Source: Loktanella sp. 3ANDIMAR09 (GTDB lineage: Bacteria; Pseudomonadota; Alphaproteobacteria; Rhodobacterales; Rhodobacteraceae). From it: a stretch of DNA of 64,000 nucleotides. A model generated the notes under the pieces. The model had not been told where the DNA came from. It made no database searches and saw only the letters and a list, made by a program, of their open reading frames with translations. Below, in pieces: positions 56,776 through 63,500 of the stretch. The number at the start of each line of letters is the position of its first letter. Positions within the stretch are counted from its first letter, which is position 1. The translations under genes and the position numbers were made by a program. Where the stretch lies: positions 1 through 64,000 of the forward strand of contig NZ_LJAK01000003.1 of NCBI RefSeq assembly GCF_001420005.1, read 5' to 3'.

Positions 56776-58362
56776 TCAGACCTTTCCCGTTCCGGCATGT
56801 GCCAGGTTTTCTTCGATGTCTTTTACGCTGACCTGTGACGGATTCCCGGTCATGCCCGCCATCAGCAGGCCCAGTTCCTTTTCATCGGTCTGCGCGGGGT
56901 CGCGTTCGCCCATGATGTGACCGTCGAACATGACTGCAATCCGGTCGGACAACGCGAGGATTTCCTCCAGTTCGACGGACACGAGCAGGATCGCCTTGCC
57001 CTGATCGCGCAAGGCGACGATCTGCTGATGGATGAATTCGATCGCGCCGATATCCACGCCGCGCGTGGGCTGACCGATCAGCAACAGGTCCGGGTTCCGC
57101 TCAATCTCGCGGGCCAGCACGATCTTTTGCTGGTTTCCGCCCGAAAAGTTCTTGGCCGCCAGCTTGGGATCTGGGGGGCGGACGTCAAAGCGTTCCATCT
57201 TTTCAGTGGTATCTTGCAGGATCGCGGCGTTGTTCATGAACAGGCCGTTGCGATATTTGGCGTCGTGGTGATAGCCGAATGCCGTGTTTTCCCAGGCTGC
57301 ATAATCCATGATCAGACCTTCGGCCTGACGGTCCTCGGGCACATGGGCGATGCCGCGCCGCCGCCTGCTTTGCCCGTCGGATTTTTGGCCTGTCAGGTCA
57401 ATCGGTGTGCCGTTGACGGTGATCTGACCCGATGCCTTTTCGTAGCCGCCCAGAACCTCCAGCAATTCGGACTGACCATTGCCAGCCACCCCGGCAATCC
57501 CCAGGATTTCACCCGCACGCACGTTGAAACTGATGCCCTTGACCCTGTGAACGCCCTTGGCGTCGGTCACGTTCAGGTCCTGCACATCCAGAATCACATC
57601 GCCGGGGCTGGCCGGGGTTTTTTCCACCCGCAACAACACCTTGCGCCCGACCATCAGTTCGGCCAGCTCCTGCGGGCTGGTATCGACCGTTTTCACGGTG
57701 GCTGTCATCTCGCCGCGGCGCATGACGCTGACCGTGTCGGTAATGTCCATGATTTCGCGCAGTTTATGCGTGATCAGGATGATCGTCTTGCCTTCGCGGC
57801 GCAGGTTTTCGAGGATACGAAACAGGTGATCCGCCTCGGCCGGGGTCAGCACGCCGGTCGGTTCATCAAGGATCAGAATATCCGCTTGCCGGTACAGCGC
57901 CTTGAGGATTTCGACCCGCTGCTGCATGCCCACGCCGATATCCTCGACAATCGCGTCGGGATCGACATTCAGTTCGTATTCGTCGGCCAGCGCCTTGAGT
58001 TCGCGGCGCGCACGCGACAGCGACGGGCGCAACAGCCCGCTGTCCTCTGCCCCGAGGATGATGTTTTCCAGAACGGTGAAATTCTCGACCAGCTTGAAAT
58101 GCTGGAACACCATCCCGATGCCTGCCGCGATGGCGGACTGGCTGTCGGGGATATCCGTCTTGGTGCCGCCGATGAAAATCTCGCCTTTGTCGGCTTTGTA
58201 GAATCCATAGAGGATGCTCATCAGGGTCGATTTGCCCGCGCCGTTTTCGCCGATGATCCCGTGGATCGTGCCGGGCATGACGCGGATACTGATGTCCTTG
58301 TTGGCCTGAACAGGGCCGAACGCCTTGGAGATCCCCTTGAGTTCGATTGCAGGTGCGGTCAT
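56776..58362 (-). CDS. Double-domain ABC transporter ATP-binding protein (nucleoside uptake)
   Basis: The product is about 528 residues with two ATPase domains. Domain 1 has Walker A GIIGENGAGKSTLMS (36-50), a degenerate signature (VGMQQRVEILKAL) and ILDEPTGVLTP. Domain 2 has an unusual Walker A (GVAGNGQSELLE) and a good signature FSGGNQQKIVLARE. This asymmetric layout is normal for sugar/nucleoside BMP-type importers. It energises the two permeases. The ATG overlaps the NTF2-like gene's stop by four bases. Confidence 0.93.
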   Translation of the reverse strand: MTAPAIELKGISKAFGPVQANKDISIRVMPGTIHGIIGENGAGKSTLMSILYGFYKADKGEIFIGGTKTDIPDSQSAIAAGIGMVFQHFKLVENFTVLENIILGAEDSGLLRPSLSRARRELKALADEYELNVDPDAIVEDIGVGMQQRVEILKALYRQADILILDEPTGVLTPAEADHLFRILENLRREGKTIILITHKLREIMDITDTVSVMRRGEMTATVKTVDTSPQELAELMVGRKVLLRVEKTPASPGDVILDVQDLNVTDAKGVHRVKGISFNVRAGEILGIAGVAGNGQSELLEVLGGYEKASGQITVNGTPIDLTGQKSDGQSRRRRGIAHVPEDRQAEGLIMDYAAWENTAFGYHHDAKYRNGLFMNNAAILQDTTEKMERFDVRPPDPKLAAKNFSGGNQQKIVLAREIERNPDLLLIGQPTRGVDIGAIEFIHQQIVALRDQGKAILLVSVELEEILALSDRIAVMFDGHIMGERDPAQTDEKELGLLMAGMTGNPSQVSVKDIEENLAHAGTGKV

Positions 58363-58718
58363 TGCGGCAGCCCTCCTGCGCCGACAAATCCGGCGAGCGT
58401 CGTCATCTGGCCTGTGGCGTTCAGTGCCGCGAAATAGGTGCCATGCTGCGCCCAATCGCCACCATCGCCGAATCCCACGATGCTGCGGGCGAATCCGTTT
58501 TGCGCGTCTGTCTGGATCACCCCGGCGGTCCAGCCGGGTGCCATTTGCGAATACATGCCAATATATTCGGCCAATCCGTCCAGCGTCGTGATCTGACCCG
58601 GACTACGGGGATCGCAATAGACGAAATGGTCGGCCATGCAGGCCGCAATGGTCGCGCGGCGTTTTGCGGCGTCCGTTTCGCCCCATGCAGCAAAGAAATC
58701 GGCGATGCGGTCTGTCAT
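58359..58718 (-). CDS. NTF2/SnoaL-like protein
   Basis: The product is 119 residues with the cone-shaped NTF2-like pattern: TDRIADFFAAWGETDAAKRRATIAACMADHFVYCDPRSPG and a C-terminal GTYFAALNATGQMTTLAGF beta sheet. Such proteins are binding proteins, isomerases or dehydratases. It sits in the transporter operon between the binding protein and the ATPase, overlapping the latter by four bases. Its role is unknown. AAAGG precedes the ATG. Confidence 0.8.
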   Translation of the reverse strand: MTDRIADFFAAWGETDAAKRRATIAACMADHFVYCDPRSPGQITTLDGLAEYIGMYSQMAPGWTAGVIQTDAQNGFARSIVGFGDGGDWAQHGTYFAALNATGQMTTLAGFVGAGGLPQ

Positions 58719-58742
58719 GACATCCCTTTTATTTTACGCATT

Positions 58743-58771
58743 GGGGCCGCGCCGATAATCGGCACGGCCCC
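58743..58771 (-). other. Hairpin between the binding-protein gene and downstream transporter genes
   Basis: GGGGCCG and GCCGAT on one side pair with ATCGGC and CGGCCCC on the other (one mismatch), loop about three bases. It is 24 bases after the stop of the substrate-binding gene and lacks a T run. Such intercistronic stems often keep the binding-protein mRNA more abundant than the permease mRNA. Confidence 0.6.
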
Positions 58772-58794
58772 GTATCTTGGCCTGATCGGCTATC

Positions 58795-59790
58795 TTAGAA
58801 CGACAGGGCCGGGCAGGATTCGTCGGACATATAGTCGTGAACCGTGATGTCGCCTGCAATGATCTGCGCTGCTGCGGCATCCACGGCAGCCTGCATGTCG
58901 GCGCTGACCAGTTCGGCGTTGAATTCGTCCATGGCGTAGCCGACGCCCTCTTGTTCCAGACCCAGGGCCTGAATGCCGGGCTCGACAGCTTCACCCGCGA
59001 TGAACGAGTTGTAGACGGCATTGTCCACGCGCTTGAGCATGGATGTCAGCACGGAACCGGGGTACATGTAGTTCTGGTTCGCGTCAACGCCGATGCCCAG
59101 CATGTCGTTGTCGGCAGCAGCCTGAAGAACGCCGACACCGGTGCCGCCAGCGGCCTGGAACACGACGTCAGACCCCTGGGATTTCTGCGCCAGCACCAGC
59201 TCGGTGCCCTTGACCGGGTCGTTCCATGCGGCAGGTGTGGTGCCGGTCATGTTCGCGATGATGGTCACATCGGGGTTTGCAGCCTTGGCACCCTGTGCGT
59301 AACCACAGGCGAACTTGCGGATCAGCGGGATATCCATGCCACCGACAAAGCTGACGGTGCCGGTCTCAGAGGCCATGGCGGCCATCATGCCGACCAGATA
59401 GCTGCCCTGCTCTTCGTTGAACACGATGGACTGAACGTTGGGCGCGTCGACCACGGCGTCGATGATGACGAATTTCGTGTCGGGATAGTCGCCAGCCACG
59501 TCACCCAAGGGTGTTGCGAAGGAAAAACCGGCCATGACGATTGGGTTTGCGCCGGATTCAGCGAAACGGCGCAGGGCCTGCTCGCGCTGGGCGTCGGACT
59601 GCAATTCCACCTCGGCAAAGGTGCCGCCGGTTTCTTCGGCCCAACGTGTCGCGCCATTGAACGCCGACTCGTTAAAGGATTTGTCGAACTTGCCGCCAAG
59701 GTCAAAGACGATTGCGGGGTCGGCCATCGCCGCACCGGCCGTCAGGGCCAGCGCTGCGGTTGCGCCGAACAGTTTATGCATGAGGGTCAT
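58795..59790 (-). CDS. BMP-family nucleoside-binding lipoprotein/periplasmic protein
   Basis: The product is 331 residues. It has a signal peptide (MTLMHKLFGATAALALTAGAAMA) with no lipobox cysteine, so it is probably a soluble periplasmic protein. The mature start ADPAIVFDLGGKFDKSFNESAFNGA and GGMDIPLIRKFACGYAQGA are the BMP (PnrA/TmpC-like) purine-nucleoside-binding signature. It delivers nucleosides to the ABC transporter. GGGAG precedes ATG 59790. It is the first gene of the operon, downstream of a clear promoter candidate. Confidence 0.93.
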   Translation of the reverse strand: MTLMHKLFGATAALALTAGAAMADPAIVFDLGGKFDKSFNESAFNGATRWAEETGGTFAEVELQSDAQREQALRRFAESGANPIVMAGFSFATPLGDVAGDYPDTKFVIIDAVVDAPNVQSIVFNEEQGSYLVGMMAAMASETGTVSFVGGMDIPLIRKFACGYAQGAKAANPDVTIIANMTGTTPAAWNDPVKGTELVLAQKSQGSDVVFQAAGGTGVGVLQAAADNDMLGIGVDANQNYMYPGSVLTSMLKRVDNAVYNSFIAGEAVEPGIQALGLEQEGVGYAMDEFNAELVSADMQAAVDAAAAQIIAGDITVHDYMSDESCPALSF

Positions 59791-59876
59791 GTCGGTCTCC
59801 CGTTGGTTGATGCGGGCAGTCTGTTGCCGCCCGTCATTGAGGCAAGCAAGGTGGCATTCACCCCGCTTCAGGCAAC

Positions 59877-59920
59877 GATAAGGCAACGGGCGGGGCCGGT
59901 GGTCAACCGTTACTTAACGG
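59877..59920 (-). promoter_or_regulatory. Candidate promoter and operator of the BMP operon
   Basis: On the minus strand TTGACC (59906-59901) and CTTATC (59882-59877) are 18 bases apart. Directly upstream is CCGTTA-CT-TAACGG (59907-59920), a perfect 6-base inverted repeat with a 2-base spacer, placed where an activator or repressor could touch the -35 element. Confidence 0.45.
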
Positions 59921-59963
59921 CGCACCCCTTTTTTTGCCAATCGGTCAAAAAGCAGGCGGAGAT

Positions 59964-60380
59964 TCAAGCGTTCAAGGCTTTTGACAGCACCAGTGCATCG
60001 ACAGCCGGGCCGTTGGTCCGATCGTAATAGGCGCGCCGCAGACCAACCTTTTCGAATCCCAGTCGGTCGTAGAGGTGGCGCGCGGCGAGATTGTCAGCGG
60101 CGACCTCCAGAAAGGCGGTTTGCGCCCCTTTTTGTTGCCCGGCCAAGAGCAGGGCATGTACACAAGCATGTCCCAGACCCTGCCGCTGCAGGTCGCGGCG
60201 ACAGGCCACCGTCAGTATCTCGAGTTCTGGCGCGATGACGCGGCCCATGGCAAATGCACGGTCATCCCCAACGACACTGACAAGGGGGCTGGCCAGCAGG
60301 TCTGCGAATTCATCCGCCGACCACGGGCGGTCGCGGTCAAAGGCCGCGGCGTGAACCTGTGCCAGAATTTCGGGCGTCAC
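59964..60380 (-). CDS. rimI: Ribosomal-protein-alanine N-acetyltransferase (GNAT)
   Basis: The product is 138 residues of the GNAT fold. The acetyl-CoA-binding motif is RRDLQRQGLGHACVHALL, followed by LEVAADNLAARHLYDRLGFEKVGLRRAYY, the RimI signature. RimI acetylates the N-terminus of S18 and works beside TsaB in many genomes. The start is GTG 60380, overlapping the tsaB stop by four bases (GTGA). It is the last gene of the nfuA operon. Confidence 0.9.
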   Translation of the reverse strand: MTPEILAQVHAAAFDRDRPWSADEFADLLASPLVSVVGDDRAFAMGRVIAPELEILTVACRRDLQRQGLGHACVHALLLAGQQKGAQTAFLEVAADNLAARHLYDRLGFEKVGLRRAYYDRTNGPAVDALVLSKALNA

Positions 60381-61009
60381 GGCACGACGACGGGCGGCGC
60401 ATCGCGTGGTGGTGCTGCATCCGCGGGGCGCAGATACAGCGGCGCGGGGCGTGGCTGTGGCGTCTGCATCCGGCGGCCTGCGATGATCGCCATGGCGGTC
60501 GGGGGCGGCATGGCCGCTTCGATCACCTCACCGAATGCTGCCGCCCCGACATAAGCGGGGCGGATGCCAGCCGGACAACGGGGGGTTTGCCCGGTCTCCA
60601 GAAACTCTGGCGTGCCTTGGATGGTGCCGTCGAAAAACTGTGCGTAATATCGGCCAGACCGCGCGTCCAGCACCGAAATCACGGGTCCTGCCAGCCCTTC
60701 GGCCTGTGCCTCGAGGCTGGACACGCCGATTGCCGGAATGTTCAGCGCAAGGGACAGCCCCCGTGCGGCGGCGACGGCGATCCGGATACCGGTAAAGTTT
60801 CCCGGCCCGATACCCACACCGATGGCATCCAGTCCGGACCAGTCCAGACCGGCGTCACGCAGCATCTCGTCAAGCATCGGCATCAGATGTTCGGCCTGCC
60901 CCTTGGACATGGCGTCGGTGCGGGTGGTGATGCCTGATGGTGTCATCAGCGCAGCAGCGCACTGCGGGCCAGAGGTATCAAAGGCAATGATGAACGGGCT
61001 GTCGGTCAC
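60377..61009 (-). CDS. tsaB: tRNA threonylcarbamoyladenosine biosynthesis protein TsaB
   Basis: The product is about 210 residues of the ASKHA fold. It starts IIAFDTSGPQCAAAL and has KGQAEHLMPMLDEML and GVGIGPGNFTGIRIAVAAARGLSLAL, diagnostic of TsaB. It activates TsaD in making the universal t6A37 modification of ANN-decoding tRNAs. I chose GTG 61009, which overlaps the upstream stop as GTGA; a GTG at 61021 is the other option. Coupled to rimI downstream. Confidence 0.93.
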   Translation of the reverse strand: MTDSPFIIAFDTSGPQCAAALMTPSGITTRTDAMSKGQAEHLMPMLDEMLRDAGLDWSGLDAIGVGIGPGNFTGIRIAVAAARGLSLALNIPAIGVSSLEAQAEGLAGPVISVLDARSGRYYAQFFDGTIQGTPEFLETGQTPRCPAGIRPAYVGAAAFGEVIEAAMPPPTAMAIIAGRRMQTPQPRPAPLYLRPADAAPPRDAPPVVVP

Positions 61010-61290
61010 GCCAGCGACCACGTCAGCGGCTTTGTCGGATGACGTTGCAGAATGCCGCGCGCCTCAAGGTCAAGTTGCACGCATTTGAGCCACCAACCCG
61101 CCGTGGACCCACCGGGGAACACATCGTCAGGCAGTTGCGGCAGCACACCGGCCTTGATCTGCGCCGCGGTCAATGGCGCTGCGGTGACTGTCGACAACAT
61201 CGCAGATTTCATCGCGTTGTATTTCGCAGCATCAACCCGGCCCACATGGCCGGGTTGGTTGACGTTCAGGACTTCGACCTTGTCGGCCAT
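61006..61290 (-). CDS. DUF6958-like small protein
   Basis: The product is 94 residues: VEVLNVNQPGHVGRVDAAKYNAMKSAMLSTV at the start, then GVLPQLPDDVFPGGSTAGWWLKCVQLDLEARGILQR. The pattern resembles the DUF6958 family, with a winged-helix-like look in the second half. The function is unknown. It overlaps nfuA by one base (TGATG) and tsaB by four bases, so it is translationally coupled on both sides. Confidence 0.72.
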   Translation of the reverse strand: MADKVEVLNVNQPGHVGRVDAAKYNAMKSAMLSTVTAAPLTAAQIKAGVLPQLPDDVFPGGSTAGWWLKCVQLDLEARGILQRHPTKPLTWSLA

Positions 61291-61853
61291 CAGGCAGCGA
61301 CGGGGCGGACTTCGGTCACTTCGGGAATGTAATGCCGCAGCAGGTTCTCGATCCCCATCTTCAGCGTCAGCGTGGACGACGGGCAACCGGCGCAAGCCCC
61401 CTGCATGTGCAGATAGACGACGCCGCGTTCGAACCCGTGGAACGTGATGTCGCCGCCATCCTGCGCCACGGCAGGGCGGACGCGGGTGTCCAGCAATTCC
61501 TTGATCTGGTCGACGATGGCACCATCCTCGCCAGTGTGATCGGCATGGCCGCTGACCGGCTGGTGGTCGGCACCCATGACCGGCTGGCCCGACTGGTAGT
61601 GTTCCATGATCGCGCCCAGCAAGGCGGGTTTGACGTGATCCCATTCCACGTCATCGGCCTTGGTCACCGTCACGAAATCCATGCCAAAAAACACGCCCGT
61701 CACGCCGTTCACGGCAAACAGGCGCTGCGCCAGAGGCGATGTGCCCGCTGCATCAGCCGATGGAAAATCGGCGGTGCCGACCTCCAGCACGGTCTGGCCA
61801 GGCAGGAATTTCAACGTCGCGGGGTTCGGTGTCGATTCGGTCTGGATGAACAT
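61290..61853 (-). CDS. nfuA: NifU-family iron-sulfur scaffold/carrier (NFU1-like)
   Basis: The product is 187 residues. The N-terminal Nfu_N domain starts MFIQTESTPNPATLKFLPGQ, and the C-terminal NifU domain has the cluster-binding pair in GACAGCPSS (Cys154, Cys157). It passes [4Fe-4S] clusters to target enzymes such as aconitase or lipoate synthase. Histidines at 97-106 (DHQPVSGHADH) are an added feature. It is the first gene of the operon and is preceded by a clear promoter and an ICE-like iron box. Confidence 0.95.
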   Translation of the reverse strand: MFIQTESTPNPATLKFLPGQTVLEVGTADFPSADAAGTSPLAQRLFAVNGVTGVFFGMDFVTVTKADDVEWDHVKPALLGAIMEHYQSGQPVMGADHQPVSGHADHTGEDGAIVDQIKELLDTRVRPAVAQDGGDITFHGFERGVVYLHMQGACAGCPSSTLTLKMGIENLLRHYIPEVTEVRPVAA

Positions 61854-61881
61854 GAAAACCGTCCTTTTATGTCAGGTTACC

Positions 61882-61910
61882 GATATGCGCCCTGTGGTGG
61901 CCCACGTCAA
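61882..61910 (-). promoter_or_regulatory. Sigma-70 promoter of the nfuA operon
   Basis: TTGACG (61910-61905) and CATATC (61887-61882) are separated by the ideal 17 bases. Transcription would begin near 61875, some 22 bases before the nfuA ATG; AAAGGA lies in the leader. It is well placed next to the iron-box palindrome. Confidence 0.6.
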
Positions 61911-61912
61911 GG

Positions 61913-61929
61913 TTTAGAACCATTCTAAA
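61913..61929. promoter_or_regulatory. ICE/Irr-type iron box upstream of nfuA
   Basis: TTTAGAA (61913-61919) and TTCTAAA (61923-61929) form a perfect inverted repeat with a 3-base spacer. This matches the consensus TTTAGAA-N3-TTCTAAA known for Irr-binding ICE boxes of alphaproteobacteria. It abuts the -35 element from upstream, so nfuA should respond to iron/heme through Irr. The regulator gene is not in the window. Confidence 0.7.
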
Positions 61930-61932
61930 CAT

Positions 61933-62388
61933 TCAGGTGATCGCGTCCAGTTTTTCTTTTGACAGGTCACCGGGCACGATGGTGATCGGCACGTGGAACG
62001 TCCCGGCCTGACGGCTGAGTGCGCTGACCAGCGGGCCGGGTCCCTTGTTGTCGGTGCCCGCGCCCAGCACCAGAACCCCGATTTCCGGGTCCTCGGTAAT
62101 CTGGGCCATGATCTCGGGCAGGGCCTCGCCTTCCCGGATCACTAGATCGGGGTTCACGTTCTGCCGGTCCCGCATCCATTTGGCAAAGACCTCGAAATGC
62201 ACCTCGATGCGCTCGCGTGCTTCTTCGCGCATGATCTCGCCAACGCCGATCCAGTGGTTGAATTCATCGGGTGGAATGACCGACAGCACCGTGACGCCCG
62301 CCCCGGTCTTGGAGGCCCGCATGGCGGCGTATCGCATCGCGTTCAGACATTCGCGGCTGTCATCCAGCACGACCAGAAACTTGCGCAT
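61933..62388 (-). CDS. Universal stress protein (UspA family)
   Basis: The product is 151 residues. It starts KFLVVLDDSRECLNAMRYAAMRASKTGAGVTVLSV, the UspA fold opening, and has the region VLVLGAGTDNKGPGPLV in place of the ATP-binding G-2x-G-9x-G-S/T loop; the loop is partly conserved. The C-terminal FHVPITIVPG is typical. It is 51 bases downstream of the aminotransferase gene on the same strand. The stop is four bases from the ICE box of nfuA. Confidence 0.87.
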   Translation of the reverse strand: MRKFLVVLDDSRECLNAMRYAAMRASKTGAGVTVLSVIPPDEFNHWIGVGEIMREEARERIEVHFEVFAKWMRDRQNVNPDLVIREGEALPEIMAQITEDPEIGVLVLGAGTDNKGPGPLVSALSRQAGTFHVPITIVPGDLSKEKLDAIT

Positions 62389-62440
62389 TTCATCCCCCTC
62401 TTTGGCGCATCTTGCCTTGGGTGCCGCTTGCGCGCAACGG

Positions 62441-63307
62441 TCAGAGCGTTTCGGACGCGGCCCAGTCCCAATACAATTCCCGCACACGGGCCGTGACCGG
62501 CCCGCTGTTGTAGGATCGGTCGTCAAAGGCACTGACCGGCGTGACCTTCATCATGTTGCCCGACAAAAACACCTCGTCCGCTGCACGGAAATCCTCAAAG
62601 GTCAAAACCTTTTCGATGACCTCGACGCCATCTGCGCGCAGATTGACCATGTGGCGGGCGCGGGTGATACCAGCCAGAAAGGTGCCGTTGGGGATCGGTG
62701 TGAACACAACGCCGTCGCGCACCATGAACACATTGGCGCTGGCGGTTTCCGCCACGTTGCCCATCACATCCGCGACCAGGGCGTTGCCGAACCCCTTGGA
62801 CCGGGCCTCGGCCAGCATGCGGGCGTTGTTGGGATACAGGCAGCCCGCCTTGGCGTTGACGACGTTGTCTTCCATCACCGGACGGCGGAACCGTGTGGTG
62901 GTCAGGGTGGTGGATGCGCCCGCCGGTGCCATCGGAATAGCCTCGAGCGATATGGCGAAACCGGTCGATCCCTCCTTGGGCACGATCCCAAGGTCGCCGC
63001 CATCCAGTGCCCAGTACATCGGGCGGATATAGACGGACGTCTGGGGTGAATAGGCGCGCAGTCCTTCGCGGACGATGGCCACCATGTCTGCCGTGCTGAC
63101 GGTTGGGGTAATCATCAGCGCCTCGGCTGATCGGTTCACGCGGGCGCAATGTGCCGCCAGATCCGGGACAACGCCATTGGCATAGCGGGCCCCGTCGAAC
63201 ACCGTCGTCCCCAGCCATGACCCGTGGTCCGCCGCACGCATCACAGCGACGTCTCCGTCGTGCCATGCGCCATTGAAATAGGTCCTGATCTGCGTTCCCG
63301 TCGCCAT
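62441..63307 (-). CDS. Class IV (branched-chain-type) aminotransferase
   Basis: The product is 288 residues of the PLP fold type IV. Conserved parts are HGSWLGTTVFDGARY, NAKAGCLYPNNARMLAEAR (catalytic-Lys region), VMGNVAETASANVFMVRDG (PLP phosphate) and SGNMMKVTPVSAFDDR. This is closest to the branched-chain aminotransferases (IlvE-like) that interconvert Val, Leu, Ile and 2-oxo acids, but D-amino acid transferases share the fold. GGAGG precedes ATG 63307. It may feed the branched-chain acyl-CoA operon. Confidence 0.87.
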   Translation of the reverse strand: MATGTQIRTYFNGAWHDGDVAVMRAADHGSWLGTTVFDGARYANGVVPDLAAHCARVNRSAEALMITPTVSTADMVAIVREGLRAYSPQTSVYIRPMYWALDGGDLGIVPKEGSTGFAISLEAIPMAPAGASTTLTTTRFRRPVMEDNVVNAKAGCLYPNNARMLAEARSKGFGNALVADVMGNVAETASANVFMVRDGVVFTPIPNGTFLAGITRARHMVNLRADGVEVIEKVLTFEDFRAADEVFLSGNMMKVTPVSAFDDRSYNSGPVTARVRELYWDWAASETL

Positions 63308-63403
63308 GATCACCCTCCGCCTTTTTGTGATAGCCCTAGGCCGCAACCGGCCAGAGGTAAAGTCCTGCCGTCAAGCATGACTGCGCTGATGCGCCCCCCT
63401 GAT

Positions 63404-63459
63404 CAATCGCTGTTTTCAAAATATCCCCGCCGGAGGCAGCCGTCGCAGCATGCGGCGGC
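63404..63459 (-). repeat. 3'-end element copy C: GC hairpin plus GGATATTT box
   Basis: On the minus strand GCCGCCGC (63459-63452) pairs with GCGACGGC (63447-63440), then a GC-rich joint leads to GGATATTTTG and AAAACAGCGATTG (63426-63404). The last 23 bases differ from copy B by a single base. It lies 40 bases after the trpS stop, on the same strand as trpS. Confidence 0.75.
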
Positions 63460-63462
63460 TTA

Positions 63463-63484
63463 CCGATTTTTCGCGAAAAATCGG
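63463..63484. other. Perfect 22-bp palindrome after trpS
   Basis: CCGATTTTTCG is followed directly by its reverse complement. The 11-base arms have no spacer, so RNA could form a tight hairpin only with a few loop bases. It lies 17 bases after the trpS stop and just before the dispersed 3'-end element; it may be part of the trpS terminator. Confidence 0.6.
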
Positions 63485-63500
63485 CATCCCGCACCTTGGG

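Noticed and set aside
56917-58437. 506-residue plus-strand open frame opposite the ABC ATPase
   Set aside because: It is a mirror frame of a strongly conserved ATPase gene and has no recognisable motif.
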